Shown here piece by piece: positions 44,451-52,571 of a DNA stretch of 64,000 nucleotides (positions are counted from its first letter, which is position 1; every line of letters starts with the position of its first letter). A model generated the notes under the pieces. It was not told where the DNA came from and searched no databases. It saw only the letters and a list, made by a program, of their open reading frames with translations. This stretch comes from an uncultured Methanolobus sp. GTDB lineage: Archaea > Halobacteriota > Methanosarcinia > Methanosarcinales > Methanosarcinaceae. The stretch lies in contig NZ_OY762426.1 of assembly GCF_963665675.1 (NCBI RefSeq), forward strand, positions 806,001 through 870,000, read 5' to 3'. Made by a program: the position numbers and the translations under genes.

Positions 44451-44711
44451 ATGGATAAAGATAAATTATATCAATTAAAGAACGAAGCAACGAAGATCAA
44501 ACCTATAATAAATGTAGGAAAGAACGGAATTACTGACTCTGTTGTGGAAGAAATAAAAAAGCAGGTCAAAGCCAACCGTCTTGTTAAGATAAAGATGCTC
44601 AGGACCAGCGCCGAGGGAGAAGATATCAAGACATCTGCTGAGAAACTTGCAGAAGCAACAAAGACCACCCTTATTGATGTAAGGGGCAGTACAGTTGTTC
44701 TCTATAGGTGA
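44451..44711 (+). CDS. YhbY/CRS1-CRM domain RNA-binding protein
   Basis: The 86-residue protein is a single CRM domain: KIKPIINVGKNGITDSVVEEI (G-x-x-G loop GKNG, about 22-25), then KANRLVKIKMLRTSAE and LIDVRGSTVVLYR. Such proteins bind pre-ribosomal large-subunit RNA in bacteria and archaea. It is convergent with DUF190 (gap 20 bases). Confidence 0.88.
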   Translation: MDKDKLYQLKNEATKIKPIINVGKNGITDSVVEEIKKQVKANRLVKIKMLRTSAEGEDIKTSAEKLAEATKTTLIDVRGSTVVLYR

Positions 44712-44731
44712 TAGGAGACTATCTGTCTCTT

Positions 44732-45061
44732 TCACTCTTTTTCAAAACCTTCTCCTGAAACAACTTCTACTTCCTGCACTACCATGAGTTCTGTCGGAAG
44801 CATTTCTTTCAGTTCAGGAATCAGGTTTCTTATCTTTTCTTCCTTATCAACGGCCTGAACGATTACTGGCAGGTCTGTTCCAAGTCTCAGGACACTTGCC
44901 GTGTGTATCTTGTGATGAATTCCGTATCCTTCCATACAATGGTGGACCGTTGCTCCTGCAACACCCTTATCCTTCAGAAACTCTATGACTGCATGATGTG
45001 CGTTTTTTCCCTTGTACCTGTCATTTTCACTCAGATATATTCTCAAAAGTAATGTTCTCAT
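44732..45061 (-). CDS. DUF190 family protein (PII-like)
   Basis: The 109-residue protein has the DUF190 pattern: RIYLSENDRYKGKNAHHAVIEFL at the start, GVAGATVHHCMEGYGIHHK in the middle, and LPVIVQAVDKEEKIRNLIPE. DUF190 proteins have a ferredoxin-like PII fold and are often encoded next to CrcB fluoride channels, as here (46735-47473). The caggaga site precedes the ATG. It may sense or modulate fluoride efflux, but this is not shown. Confidence 0.85.
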   Translation of the reverse strand: MRTLLLRIYLSENDRYKGKNAHHAVIEFLKDKGVAGATVHHCMEGYGIHHKIHTASVLRLGTDLPVIVQAVDKEEKIRNLIPELKEMLPTELMVVQEVEVVSGEGFEKE

Positions 45062-45229
45062 ATTTTCTCCTGAATACTTTACTTGTTAACGCAAATGAGG
45101 TTATGTTACATTTTCTTTCTGGTTATCTGCCATATCTTAATTGTTTTCTCTGGAAAATATGGGTTATATGATTGGGTTGCATGACGATGTTTGGTAAACT
45201 TTATAGCTTAAATGCTAATACCAATACTT

Positions 45230-45655
45230 ATGGAAAAAAGCAAACTTACTGTCATTGCAGTGCTAACTGTTCTGATATTTGTAGGAATTGTAGGTGCTTA
45301 TACATACCTGGGTCCGGGTAGTGTGGATACTAATGTGAGCTCTTCTGAGGCTGTAGCAATTGTTGAAAACGAGCCAACGGCAGTTAATTATTCCGAAGAG
45401 TATTTCAATACGGAAGAATGGAGGGTGACAAGCACAGAGCTTGTAGATTCCGTTCCTAATGGTACTGTTCAGGAGAATGGTGTATGGAGGGTCAGGATCA
45501 TGGAACGCAGCTGTGCATGTTCCGGTATCAAGGATCTATTCGTGATCGAAGGATATGTGTCTGCCAGCACAGGTGATCTTCTGGAAATTGAAACCAAATC
45601 CGTTCTGGAAAGCGAATATGATAAAAAGACCTGTTCATCGACATCCTGTCACTGA
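45230..45655 (+). CDS. Secreted or membrane-anchored Cys-containing protein
   Basis: The 141-residue protein begins with an N-terminal membrane helix (MEKSKLTVIAVLTVLIFVGI) followed by an extracytoplasmic domain. It contains SCACSG (about 110-115) and a C-terminal CSSTSCH, both potential redox or metal pairs. The ATG at 45230 lies about 28 bases after ctttata, so it may be leaderless. The last 38 bases overlap the next gene in another frame, which suggests translational coupling. I recognise no family; the partner protein suggests thiol chemistry. Confidence 0.65.
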   Translation: MEKSKLTVIAVLTVLIFVGIVGAYTYLGPGSVDTNVSSSEAVAIVENEPTAVNYSEEYFNTEEWRVTSTELVDSVPNGTVQENGVWRVRIMERSCACSGIKDLFVIEGYVSASTGDLLEIETKSVLESEYDKKTCSSTSCH

Positions 45656-46733
45656 ACACAATTACTGCAGGTTTTTACCTGTATTTTTCTTTTGCCTGGT
45701 CCTTCTGACAGGTTTAGCCCAGGCTGCCGTGTCAGTGGAATATTTCTACGAGGACGGCTGTCTGAAATGCGCACAGGCATCACCTGTGATCGGTGATGTT
45801 GTTTCTAATTATCCTGATACTAACTTCAGCTCATATGAGATTAAATCTGCTTTCAGCCTGGCTAAAAGTTATGGGGTAACAACCGTTCCTGCTGTTGCTG
45901 TTAATGGCAGCATTGTCATTAGCTATAATGACTACGAAGGAGACACTAATAAACTCGCTTCAATGCTCACAAAGGCAATAGAAACTGCTCCTGTGATGGC
46001 CTATGGAAACGATTTATCAAAAGTTGAGTCTACATATGATGACTCGTTAGGTGATAAGACTCCTGCTGTGATTTTCCTCGCTGGTCTTCTGGCAGGTTTC
46101 AATCCGTGTCTAATTGCTGTTATGGCATTCCTTGCATCGGCAATAGTATCCTCCGGAGGCTCACGCAGAGATATGCTGGTTCTGGTTATCGGGTTCTGTG
46201 CCGGAATATTTGTAACTTACATGATTGTGGGTTTTGGAATCCTGAACACAATAACTTCCTTCCCTGGAATCAAAAATGCAATAACAACATCCATGGTGGT
46301 GCTGGTTGCTATTTTTGGAGTCTGGCACCTTTATGATGCATATTATATCAAGAAATATTCAAAATCCTCATTCAAAACCCCGCATTCATTTGTGGATTTA
46401 ATGGATCATGCAAGAGGCAAGAACATACTTCTCATCTCTTTCATTGGTGGAGGAATATTCTCTCTCGTAAAAGCACCCTGTGTAGGTGCTGTTTACCTGA
46501 TGATTCTTGAAATGCTCCTGTCCGGTGGCAACACAGTAAATGCTGTGCTGTATATGGGTCTCTACAATTTTGCAGTCATTTTGCCAATTCTGATACTTGG
46601 TGCGTTTCTTGCTTTTGGCCTGGATCCGGAAAAGGTCAACGAATTCAGGGAAAAGAGGCGTGTTGAAGTTCGTCTTGTCACAGGAATTATATTGATTTTG
46701 CTGGCAGTGTTGTTACAGTTGAATATCATATGA
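45618..46733 (+). CDS. Thioredoxin-CcdA fusion (thiol-disulfide transporter)
   Basis: The 371-residue protein starts with a signal segment (MIKRPVHRHPVTEHNYCRF, FFFCLVLLTGLAQA), then an extracytoplasmic thioredoxin-like domain with YFYEDGCLKCAQASPVI (CxxC, about 45-48) and TTVPAVAVNG (cis-Pro). A CcdA/DsbD-like membrane domain follows, with LLAGFNPCLIAVMAFLAS and LVKAPCVGAVYLMI. It should carry electrons from the cytoplasm to the outer face. ggaaag is upstream of the ATG at 45618; the longer frame (45555) lacks a signal start. Confidence 0.85.
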   Translation: MIKRPVHRHPVTEHNYCRFLPVFFFCLVLLTGLAQAAVSVEYFYEDGCLKCAQASPVIGDVVSNYPDTNFSSYEIKSAFSLAKSYGVTTVPAVAVNGSIVISYNDYEGDTNKLASMLTKAIETAPVMAYGNDLSKVESTYDDSLGDKTPAVIFLAGLLAGFNPCLIAVMAFLASAIVSSGGSRRDMLVLVIGFCAGIFVTYMIVGFGILNTITSFPGIKNAITTSMVVLVAIFGVWHLYDAYYIKKYSKSSFKTPHSFVDLMDHARGKNILLISFIGGGIFSLVKAPCVGAVYLMILEMLLSGGNTVNAVLYMGLYNFAVILPILILGAFLAFGLDPEKVNEFREKRRVEVRLVTGIILILLAVLLQLNII

Positions 46734-46734
46734 A

Positions 46735-47078
46735 TCATCGGATAAGGATGTGCGCTATGAACACTGCAAGAAGGCACAACGAAAGGTTAAAACCGATATT
46801 CATCAGGAAGTGCTTGCTCTCTCCTTCATCCAGAAGCCTGAAGCTCTCGTATGCGAATGTGGAGAATGTTGTGAAAGATCCAAGCATTCCTATACTTATC
46901 ATATAACGCAGCGATCCTTCTATAGAAGTGAATGCCAGAACTGCAAGTACAAAGCTGCCAATGGTATTCACTGCAAGTGTTCCGGCAGGAATCTCATTAA
47001 TTCGTGGAACTGCTCCGGAAACCAGGTATCTGAGGTTCGCACCGATGAAACCTCCGATTCCTACGAGAAGTATTTCAT
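46735..47078 (-). pseudogene. crcB: CrcB fluoride channel, apparent frameshift after the start
   Basis: The open frame from about 47074 gives ILLVGIGGFIGANLRYLVSG, then IPAGTLAVNTIGSFVLAVLA and GSFTTFSTFAYES, a full-length CrcB with the conserved N-G-S and S-T-F-S/T motifs. Its ATG at 47078 overlaps the previous stop as ATGA, with ggagg upstream, but runs into TAG unless one A is added to the AAA after it. Without the frame fix, the only usual start is the GTG at 46971, which would drop the first transmembrane region. A CTG start at 47084 is also possible. It is the second of two crcB genes, likely for a heterodimer. Confidence 0.7.
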
Positions 47079-47473
47079 ACGCCAGCTCCTTCCCTCCTTT
47101 TTATCAGATAGAATACCAGTGCCCTGCCTGTGAAAATTCCCGCAAGTGTCAGGATTACGTTAGCAAAAATGTTAAACGCAGCCTCAGCCAGTTGCATCTG
47201 GAATGTCTGGACGGTGAATGTCGAAAAGGTGGTTAACGATCCGCAAAACCCAATTGCAAAAAACATACGTGTTCTTGGTGATACGATTCCAAGATACTCA
47301 GAGCTGTACATGAGAAAACCGAGCAGTATGCTCCCAAGTACATTTACAACAAGCGTTCCGGGTGCAGGAGCAAAATATCCTGCAACAAGGTATCTTGATA
47401 TTGCTCCTAAGAATCCTCCCATACCAATTGTGAGAAGCTCGAAGCCCTGGTTTTTAAGATAATCACTATTCAA
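47075..47473 (-). CDS. crcB: CrcB fluoride ion channel
   Basis: The 132-residue, four-helix protein has ELLTIGMGGFLGAISRYLVA, GTLVVNVLGSILLGFLMY and GFCGSLTTFSTFTVQTF, the motifs of the Fluc/CrcB fluoride channel that removes F-. The start is TTG, overlapping the end of moeA by eight bases. The stop overlaps the ATG of the second crcB. Two adjacent crcB genes usually encode subunits with opposite topology that dimerise, and the DUF190 gene nearby supports a fluoride-resistance function. Confidence 0.87.
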   Translation of the reverse strand: MNSDYLKNQGFELLTIGMGGFLGAISRYLVAGYFAPAPGTLVVNVLGSILLGFLMYSSEYLGIVSPRTRMFFAIGFCGSLTTFSTFTVQTFQMQLAEAAFNIFANVILTLAGIFTGRALVFYLIKRREGAGV

Positions 47474-48650
47474 TTAACACTACGTCCACTTCGCTTCCTT
47501 CTTCGCAGCCTTCCACATTTTCCGGGATTATTACAAAACCGTCTGACTTTGCGATAGAACTCAGTATTCCTGCGCCTGCTGTCATCAATGGACGAGCAAT
47601 ATCTCCTTCAAGTATTACTCTTGCGTAACTGACATAACCTTCTCGAGACAGTATCTTTCCACTTAATCTGGCTTTTACGGTTGTGTCAGGTATATCTGGT
47701 ATGTTTCCGGATTTTCGGAGTGCAGGTTTGCCAAAAACAAAGAGTGCTACAAGTCCTGCTGCCGGATATCCTGGCATACAGAGTACTGGCACATTTTCCA
47801 CAATCCCAAGAGCAGTAGGCTTTCCCGGGCTGAGTCCGACGCCGTGCACCAGCTTTTTGCCCAGTTTCTCAACTACAGCCGGAACAAAATCCCTTTCTCC
47901 AACGGAGGTCCCGCCTGAAACAACAATCATATCAGTATCAATATTTGCTTTGATGGCTTCTTCAATGAGTTTTTCATCTTCAGGAACAATGTCACAATAT
48001 CTTGCAGTTCCACCCCATTTCTCAACATATTCACCTATCATGAGGCTGTTGATGTCCAGTGTTTTTCCCGGCGCAGGTTCTTCATCTCCGGGAAGTGGCA
48101 GAAGGTCGTTTCCAGTGGGGACAATTGCAACAACAGGTCTGGAATAAACTTTTACTTCACTAATTCCAAGGGATGCCAGCACTGCAATGTCACATGGTCT
48201 GAGGATATGGCTTTTGTTGAATATGATCTCATTTTTCCTGACATCCTCCCCGATCTCACCAACGTTCTTTCCGGGATGGACCTGTGCCCTGATCTCAATC
48301 ATGTCTCCGATGGAAGTGGTATCTTCCATCATCAGGACTGCATCTGCATTGTCAGGTACATAATCTCCGGTATTAACCGGGACGCATGTTCCTTCCATGA
48401 TTTCATCAGTTATCTGAAGCATAACGGGATTTGTCGGGGATGCACCTATGAGGTCAACTGATCTTACTGCAAATCCATCCATTGCAGAACGTCTGTAATG
48501 AGGAACATTGCGTGGTGCGAGTATGCTTGTAGAGAGAATTCTTCCGATTGCAGACCTTGCAGGAAGCACTTCCGTTCTGTCAATTCCACGTATTCCGTCA
48601 AGGAACATTTCCTTTGCTTCTGAAACATCTGTGCGTTCTCTGAATATCAT
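47466..48650 (-). CDS. moeA: Molybdopterin molybdenumtransferase MoeA
   Basis: The 394-residue protein has the MoeA layout: N-terminal YRRSAMDGFAVRS, MoCF-binding domain VVSGGTSVGERDFVPAV (about 231-247), and LSPGKPTALGIV with LCMPGYPAAGLVAL. The C-terminal domain IV follows. It inserts molybdenum or tungsten into adenylylated molybdopterin, the step after MoaB/MogA. gagga precedes the ATG. Only 21 bases separate it from the MoaD-like gene upstream, so the two likely form an operon with crcB. Confidence 0.92.
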   Translation of the reverse strand: MIFRERTDVSEAKEMFLDGIRGIDRTEVLPARSAIGRILSTSILAPRNVPHYRRSAMDGFAVRSVDLIGASPTNPVMLQITDEIMEGTCVPVNTGDYVPDNADAVLMMEDTTSIGDMIEIRAQVHPGKNVGEIGEDVRKNEIIFNKSHILRPCDIAVLASLGISEVKVYSRPVVAIVPTGNDLLPLPGDEEPAPGKTLDINSLMIGEYVEKWGGTARYCDIVPEDEKLIEEAIKANIDTDMIVVSGGTSVGERDFVPAVVEKLGKKLVHGVGLSPGKPTALGIVENVPVLCMPGYPAAGLVALFVFGKPALRKSGNIPDIPDTTVKARLSGKILSREGYVSYARVILEGDIARPLMTAGAGILSSIAKSDGFVIIPENVEGCEEGSEVDVVLIE

Positions 48651-48671
48651 TCAAGTTCCTCTGTTGTCAAT

Positions 48672-48950
48672 TTAACCGCCGGATACTGGTGGGAATATTC
48701 CCAGTTCATCGTCATCGCTCAGGATGGTGTCAAGTTCTTCCATGTGCTTGATGTTGTTTCCGTTCAGGAATACATTGATGTATCCACAAAGTTTTTCGTC
48801 CCCGGATTCAAATATGAGTTCTTTAAGAGCAGGATATTGCTCTGTAAGTGAACAGAGCACATCTTTTACAGTGTCTCCTGTAAAAGATAATGAAGAAGTT
48901 TGTGCAATCTCTCTTAGATTTGCAAATAGTTTCACTTTAACGTTTGCCAT
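48672..48950 (-). CDS. MoaD/SAMP ubiquitin-like protein
   Basis: The 92-residue beta-grasp protein begins MANVKVKLFANLREIAQ and ends IFPPVSGG, with the C-terminal Gly-Gly that is adenylylated and thiocarboxylated or conjugated. It is either the small MoaD subunit of molybdopterin synthase or an archaeal SAMP modifier. The adjacent moeA favours MoaD, and dual roles are known for archaeal homologs. Confidence 0.88.
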   Translation of the reverse strand: MANVKVKLFANLREIAQTSSLSFTGDTVKDVLCSLTEQYPALKELIFESGDEKLCGYINVFLNGNNIKHMEELDTILSDDDELGIFPPVSGG

Positions 48951-49056
48951 GGGGACATAATTCCTGACGGATATATTATAAAACTAATCCTGTAAGACAA
49001 AAAGACCAAGCTAATGGTCACAGGACAATATCAGAAATGTTGTATAAAAGTTCTGG

Positions 49057-49131
49057 TGGGATAGCGCGGATTTGAACCGCAGTCCAAGCGTCCCAAACGC
49101 TCGAGGATGGACCAAGCTACCCTACTATCCC
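49057..49131 (-). tRNA. tRNA-Pro (UGG anticodon)
   Basis: The complement starts gggatagtaggg and ends cgctatccca; acceptor gggatag pairs with ctatccc, the anticodon loop tttggga gives TGG, and the T arm is gcggttcaaatccgc. CCA is encoded directly after the discriminator A (positions 49054-49056). A TATA-like ttttatac lies about 45 bases upstream on the minus strand. Confidence 0.93.
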
Positions 49132-49320
49132 AATCAGATTCAGAAGGGTAGCTCTTGCAATGGGAGGTATTGTATAAAAAGGTTTCGTGAGGCCTGCTTA
49201 AGGAATATATACAACGTTTTTTCACAGGCAAAAATATCGCCGAATTTGTTCAGAAATCTGTCTTATCCATGCTCTGTAAGCGCTTAGTTCACTATTGTAA
49301 ATGCCGCAACCTTACTTGCG

Positions 49321-49872
49321 TCATCCCCAGCGTTTGTAAACATCGTTGTCAATATCCATCAGGTCAAGTGCACGACCTGCCATGGAATTTACGAGATCGT
49401 CAATTGTCTGTGGTCTGGAATAAAAACCTGGACATGCAGGCAGAATAACTCCACCGGCTCTCTCAAGTCTCAGCATATTCTCCAGATGTATCTGGTTAAG
49501 GGGGGTTTCACGCGGCATCAGTACCAGTTTTCTTCTCTCTTTGAGGCAAACATCAGCCACTCTTCCTAGCAGATTGTCAGACATTCCGCCTGCAATTTCT
49601 CCCAGTGTTTTCATGCTGCATGGGGCAATGACCATTCCGTAAAACTTGTGAGAACCGCTTGCTATCGGTGCTGTAAAATCGCTTTCACCATACACAGCAT
49701 CTGCAAGTCCTTCTACATAGGATAACTCGTAATCGGTTTCGATCTCAAGTATCTGCTTTGCAGCTTTTGTCATTACAAGATGCGTAAAAATGTCTGTTTT
49801 TGCAAGAATTTCCAGCAACCGAACTCCATAAGCAGAGCCTGATGCTCCACTGATACCTATTACTACTTCCAT
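49321..49872 (-). CDS. ubiX: Flavin prenyltransferase UbiX
   Basis: The 183-residue protein has the UbiX flavoprotein signatures: EVVIGISGASGSAYGVRLLE (about 2-21), TAPIASGSHKFYGMVIAPCSMKTL in parts (GSHKF, APCSMKTLGEIAGG), LVLMPRETPLNQIHLENMLR and CPGFYSRPQTIDDLVN. It makes prenylated FMN, the cofactor of UbiD-type decarboxylases. gaggga precedes the ATG. The next gene upstream encodes an LpdD-like protein. No UbiD is in the window. Confidence 0.92.
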   Translation of the reverse strand: MEVVIGISGASGSAYGVRLLEILAKTDIFTHLVMTKAAKQILEIETDYELSYVEGLADAVYGESDFTAPIASGSHKFYGMVIAPCSMKTLGEIAGGMSDNLLGRVADVCLKERRKLVLMPRETPLNQIHLENMLRLERAGGVILPACPGFYSRPQTIDDLVNSMAGRALDLMDIDNDVYKRWG

Positions 49873-49881
49873 TAGAATCCC

Positions 49882-50247
49882 TCACTTACTCACTTGCGTA
49901 CTTATAATTGTAGAAAGTTCAATTATCATTTCCTCGGATGCAGAAACAATTTCCTCTATCTCATCGAGTGTAATATTCTCCAGATGGATACCAACAACGA
50001 ATACAGAAGTAGCCTTGCAGGATTTGCTGAACGCTTTTGCGCCATTCAGTGCGATATCAGTTTCCCTGTGTCCTGGTGTTGTGATCACAGAAGATGACGC
50101 TCTGTTTGATCTTTCATCGTAAAAGCCAACTCCCACTGCTCCGACATGTTCGTCTCCACCTGTAAGTGTGGCAACATAATCCTCTCCGGTCTTTTTCCAT
50201 TCCAACACAAGACTGATGCCTGCTGTAATCTTTTTGATCTGCTGCAT
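49882..50247 (-). CDS. LpdD-like prenylated-flavin-associated protein
   Basis: The 121-residue protein has a GDEHVGAVGVGFYDER segment, the PGHRETDIA motif, and VVGIHLENITLDEIEEIVSA, which resemble the small LpdD/chaperone-like family that occurs with UbiX/UbiD. Its position between an HD hydrolase gene and ubiX supports a link with prenylated-flavin chemistry. It starts one base after the HD stop. The family assignment is from memory of motifs and is only moderately certain. Confidence 0.55.
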   Translation of the reverse strand: MQQIKKITAGISLVLEWKKTGEDYVATLTGGDEHVGAVGVGFYDERSNRASSSVITTPGHRETDIALNGAKAFSKSCKATSVFVVGIHLENITLDEIEEIVSASEEMIIELSTIISTQVSK

Positions 50248-50248
50248 A

Positions 50249-51451
50249 TCATTCCTCGATTTCTGTCAGACGGAACTGCTTTGTGGTTCTTTTAACTTCA
50301 AAGAAGTTCTTTGCTGCCTTTCCGACAGCTTCCCTGTGTTCTTTAGGAGTGTACACGCCCATTTTCCAGTTATCACGGTGTGCCTGTTCAAGCGTGGAAA
50401 CAACATGTGAAGCTTCATCCAGTCTCAGCATCTTATTATTTATTTTTACCAGAGCTTTCATTTCAGCGATCTCAGGATCTCTGGGGATATCAATCAGAAC
50501 ACTTTCAGCATCAATTCCAACTTCTGACGCTATTTCCGCTTCAACTCTCTTGATGTTCTTGCGGTGCTTCAGTACTCCTTTCCCAACTTCATCAAATCCA
50601 ACATAAAGAGCTCTTTTGTAGAGCTTCCTGTTATCAAGCCGGTGTGCAAGTTCGCCAGCATAGCCATCATCGTTGCGTATCATTTCCAGCAATCCGGAAT
50701 CATCTATCTTCCTGAGTTCAAACGGATTGAGTGACTTTTTCTGAATAAGATCATCCACAGCTCTTGTGAACATTGTTTCTGCAATCCTTGAAACGTGATG
50801 GTAGTAAACAGAAGGGTGCATCAGGAATCTGGATACGAGAAGCGATTCTGCCGCCTTAACTCCACCTGCGTTCACTACCAGGTTGTTCTCGTAGAACTTC
50901 ATCTCATTGATGAGTCTGACATGGTCAACAAGACCAAAAGCAACACCAGTATAATGTGAATCCCGCACCAGATAGTCCATCCTGTCCACATCGATCTCGC
51001 TGTTGAGTATCTTCCCGAGGTCTGTTTTTCCCTGAATATGGTCTTCGATATTTGCAGGATTTAAGCCATTGTCGCTGAGAATTTCTCCAAGTTCTCCTTT
51101 TTTCAGTATTTCATAAACGTCTTCATGGTGCTGTCTTGTGTAAAGTTTTGTAAGATTTTCTGTTACATGTGAATAAGGTCCGTGTCCCACATCATGGAGA
51201 AGAGCAGCAACCCTGAGTTCCTCTTTTTCCTCATCTGTGACAGAATCAATCTTTCCGGTAAGCATGGTGGCAAGATGCATAACTCCAAGAGAGTGCTCAA
51301 AACGTGAATGATTAGCTCCGGGGTAAACAAGGTTTGACAGGCCAAGCTGGCTCAGCCTTCTAAGCCGCTGCATCTGCGGTGAATCGATTATGGATAATGT
51401 GAGCGGATCAAGCTCGATATATCCATGTATAGGGTCACGGATGACTTTCAT
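50249..51451 (-). CDS. HD-domain phosphohydrolase
   Basis: The 400-residue protein begins MKVIRDPIHGYIELDPLTLS and contains the HD motif in SRFEHSLGVMHLAT (first His) and VAALLHDVGHGPYSHV (HD pair, about residues 83-98), and VDRMDYLVRDSHYTGVAFG as in dNTP triphosphohydrolase-type HD proteins. It probably hydrolyses a nucleotide or nucleotide triphosphate. It lies immediately upstream of the LpdD-like and ubiX genes on the same strand. Confidence 0.85.
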   Translation of the reverse strand: MKVIRDPIHGYIELDPLTLSIIDSPQMQRLRRLSQLGLSNLVYPGANHSRFEHSLGVMHLATMLTGKIDSVTDEEKEELRVAALLHDVGHGPYSHVTENLTKLYTRQHHEDVYEILKKGELGEILSDNGLNPANIEDHIQGKTDLGKILNSEIDVDRMDYLVRDSHYTGVAFGLVDHVRLINEMKFYENNLVVNAGGVKAAESLLVSRFLMHPSVYYHHVSRIAETMFTRAVDDLIQKKSLNPFELRKIDDSGLLEMIRNDDGYAGELAHRLDNRKLYKRALYVGFDEVGKGVLKHRKNIKRVEAEIASEVGIDAESVLIDIPRDPEIAEMKALVKINNKMLRLDEASHVVSTLEQAHRDNWKMGVYTPKEHREAVGKAAKNFFEVKRTTKQFRLTEIEE

Positions 51452-51526
51452 ACAATCTACATATCCTTCATCTTATAATGATTTTCCACTTGTTTCTGTT
51501 ACTGTCCGCCTGCAAATGCCAGGTAA

Positions 51527-52465
51527 TCAGAAATACATCCCGTAGGATGAAGATGCTTCTTCAACTGATGTTGCTGCAAGTCCTTTCCCAAATCCGTACC
51601 CGAAAGAGTATAGGCCGTCGTTGAGTTTCATTCCAAGGAATCCGGAAGATTTCCCTTTATATTCATAAATGTCAGGTTCGCCGGAAATTCCTGCCATCTC
51701 AGCAGTAATATCTATGGCATCTTCCTCTGTTCCTATCATATCTACAAGTCCTGCCTTTTTAGCCTGGGAACCACTATATATTCTGCCGTCGGCAACCTTG
51801 TAGGCTTCTTCCATGGTCATGTTCCTGTTCTCAGCCACCCAGGAAACAAAACTCTCATAGCTTTCGTTCACAATTGAGCCAAGCATTTCCTTTTCTTCCT
51901 CTGTCATGGGTCTTGTGGGAGAACCTATGTCCTTGTATTCACCACTCTTAATTGTTGTAACGTTAATTCCAAGATCATCCATCAGGCCGTAGTAGTGGAT
52001 AATTTCCATCCGGACTCCAATATTTCCAACAAGCGACTGTTTTTCAGCCACAATATAATCTGTAGATGACGCAGCCTGGTACGCGGCAGAAGCAGCCATT
52101 GATTCAACGTATGCCACTACAAGCTTCTTTTCAGATGCTTCCTTTATTGCTTTTGCAAGTTTTTCACTTGCAATGGCCTCTCCGCCTGGAGAATTAATTT
52201 TGATAATAATGGCTTTTGTTCCATCGTCTTCCTGCGCATCCTCTATCCATTCAATGTAGTCCTCAACTCCGGGTTGATAATCACTGAACAGGTCTTCCTC
52301 TGTTCCTCCGGAATATATGGTTCCGTCAAGGTCTATAACAGCGATATCTCCTGATGACCCTTCTATTGGAACATGCATAATAGCTACAATAATACCTGTA
52401 AGTGCAAGGATTAGAATTACTACGCCCAGAACACCATAGACCAATATTTTACTTGATTTTTTCAA
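51527..52465 (-). CDS. sppA: Signal peptide peptidase SppA-like serine protease
   Basis: The 312-residue protein has an N-terminal membrane anchor (VYGVLGVVILILALTGIIVA) and the S49 ClpP-like protease core: IIIKINSPGGEAIASEKLA, VAYVESMAASAAYQAASSTDYIVA with the catalytic Ser (MAASAAY), and a Lys dyad residue expected near NVTTIKSGEYKDIGSPTRPM. It degrades residual signal peptides or membrane proteins on the outer face. It is divergent from cofD (52572). Confidence 0.88.
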   Translation of the reverse strand: MKKSSKILVYGVLGVVILILALTGIIVAIMHVPIEGSSGDIAVIDLDGTIYSGGTEEDLFSDYQPGVEDYIEWIEDAQEDDGTKAIIIKINSPGGEAIASEKLAKAIKEASEKKLVVAYVESMAASAAYQAASSTDYIVAEKQSLVGNIGVRMEIIHYYGLMDDLGINVTTIKSGEYKDIGSPTRPMTEEEKEMLGSIVNESYESFVSWVAENRNMTMEEAYKVADGRIYSGSQAKKAGLVDMIGTEEDAIDITAEMAGISGEPDIYEYKGKSSGFLGMKLNDGLYSFGYGFGKGLAATSVEEASSSYGMYF

Positions 52466-52571
52466 TTTCCTTTCTCCTGATTTCTCTGAAACAACTTATA
52501 TCATTTTACAGGGTCTTTACTTATATAGCTTGAACCGTATAACAAAAAAACTGGCAAGGAGATTGACTAGG

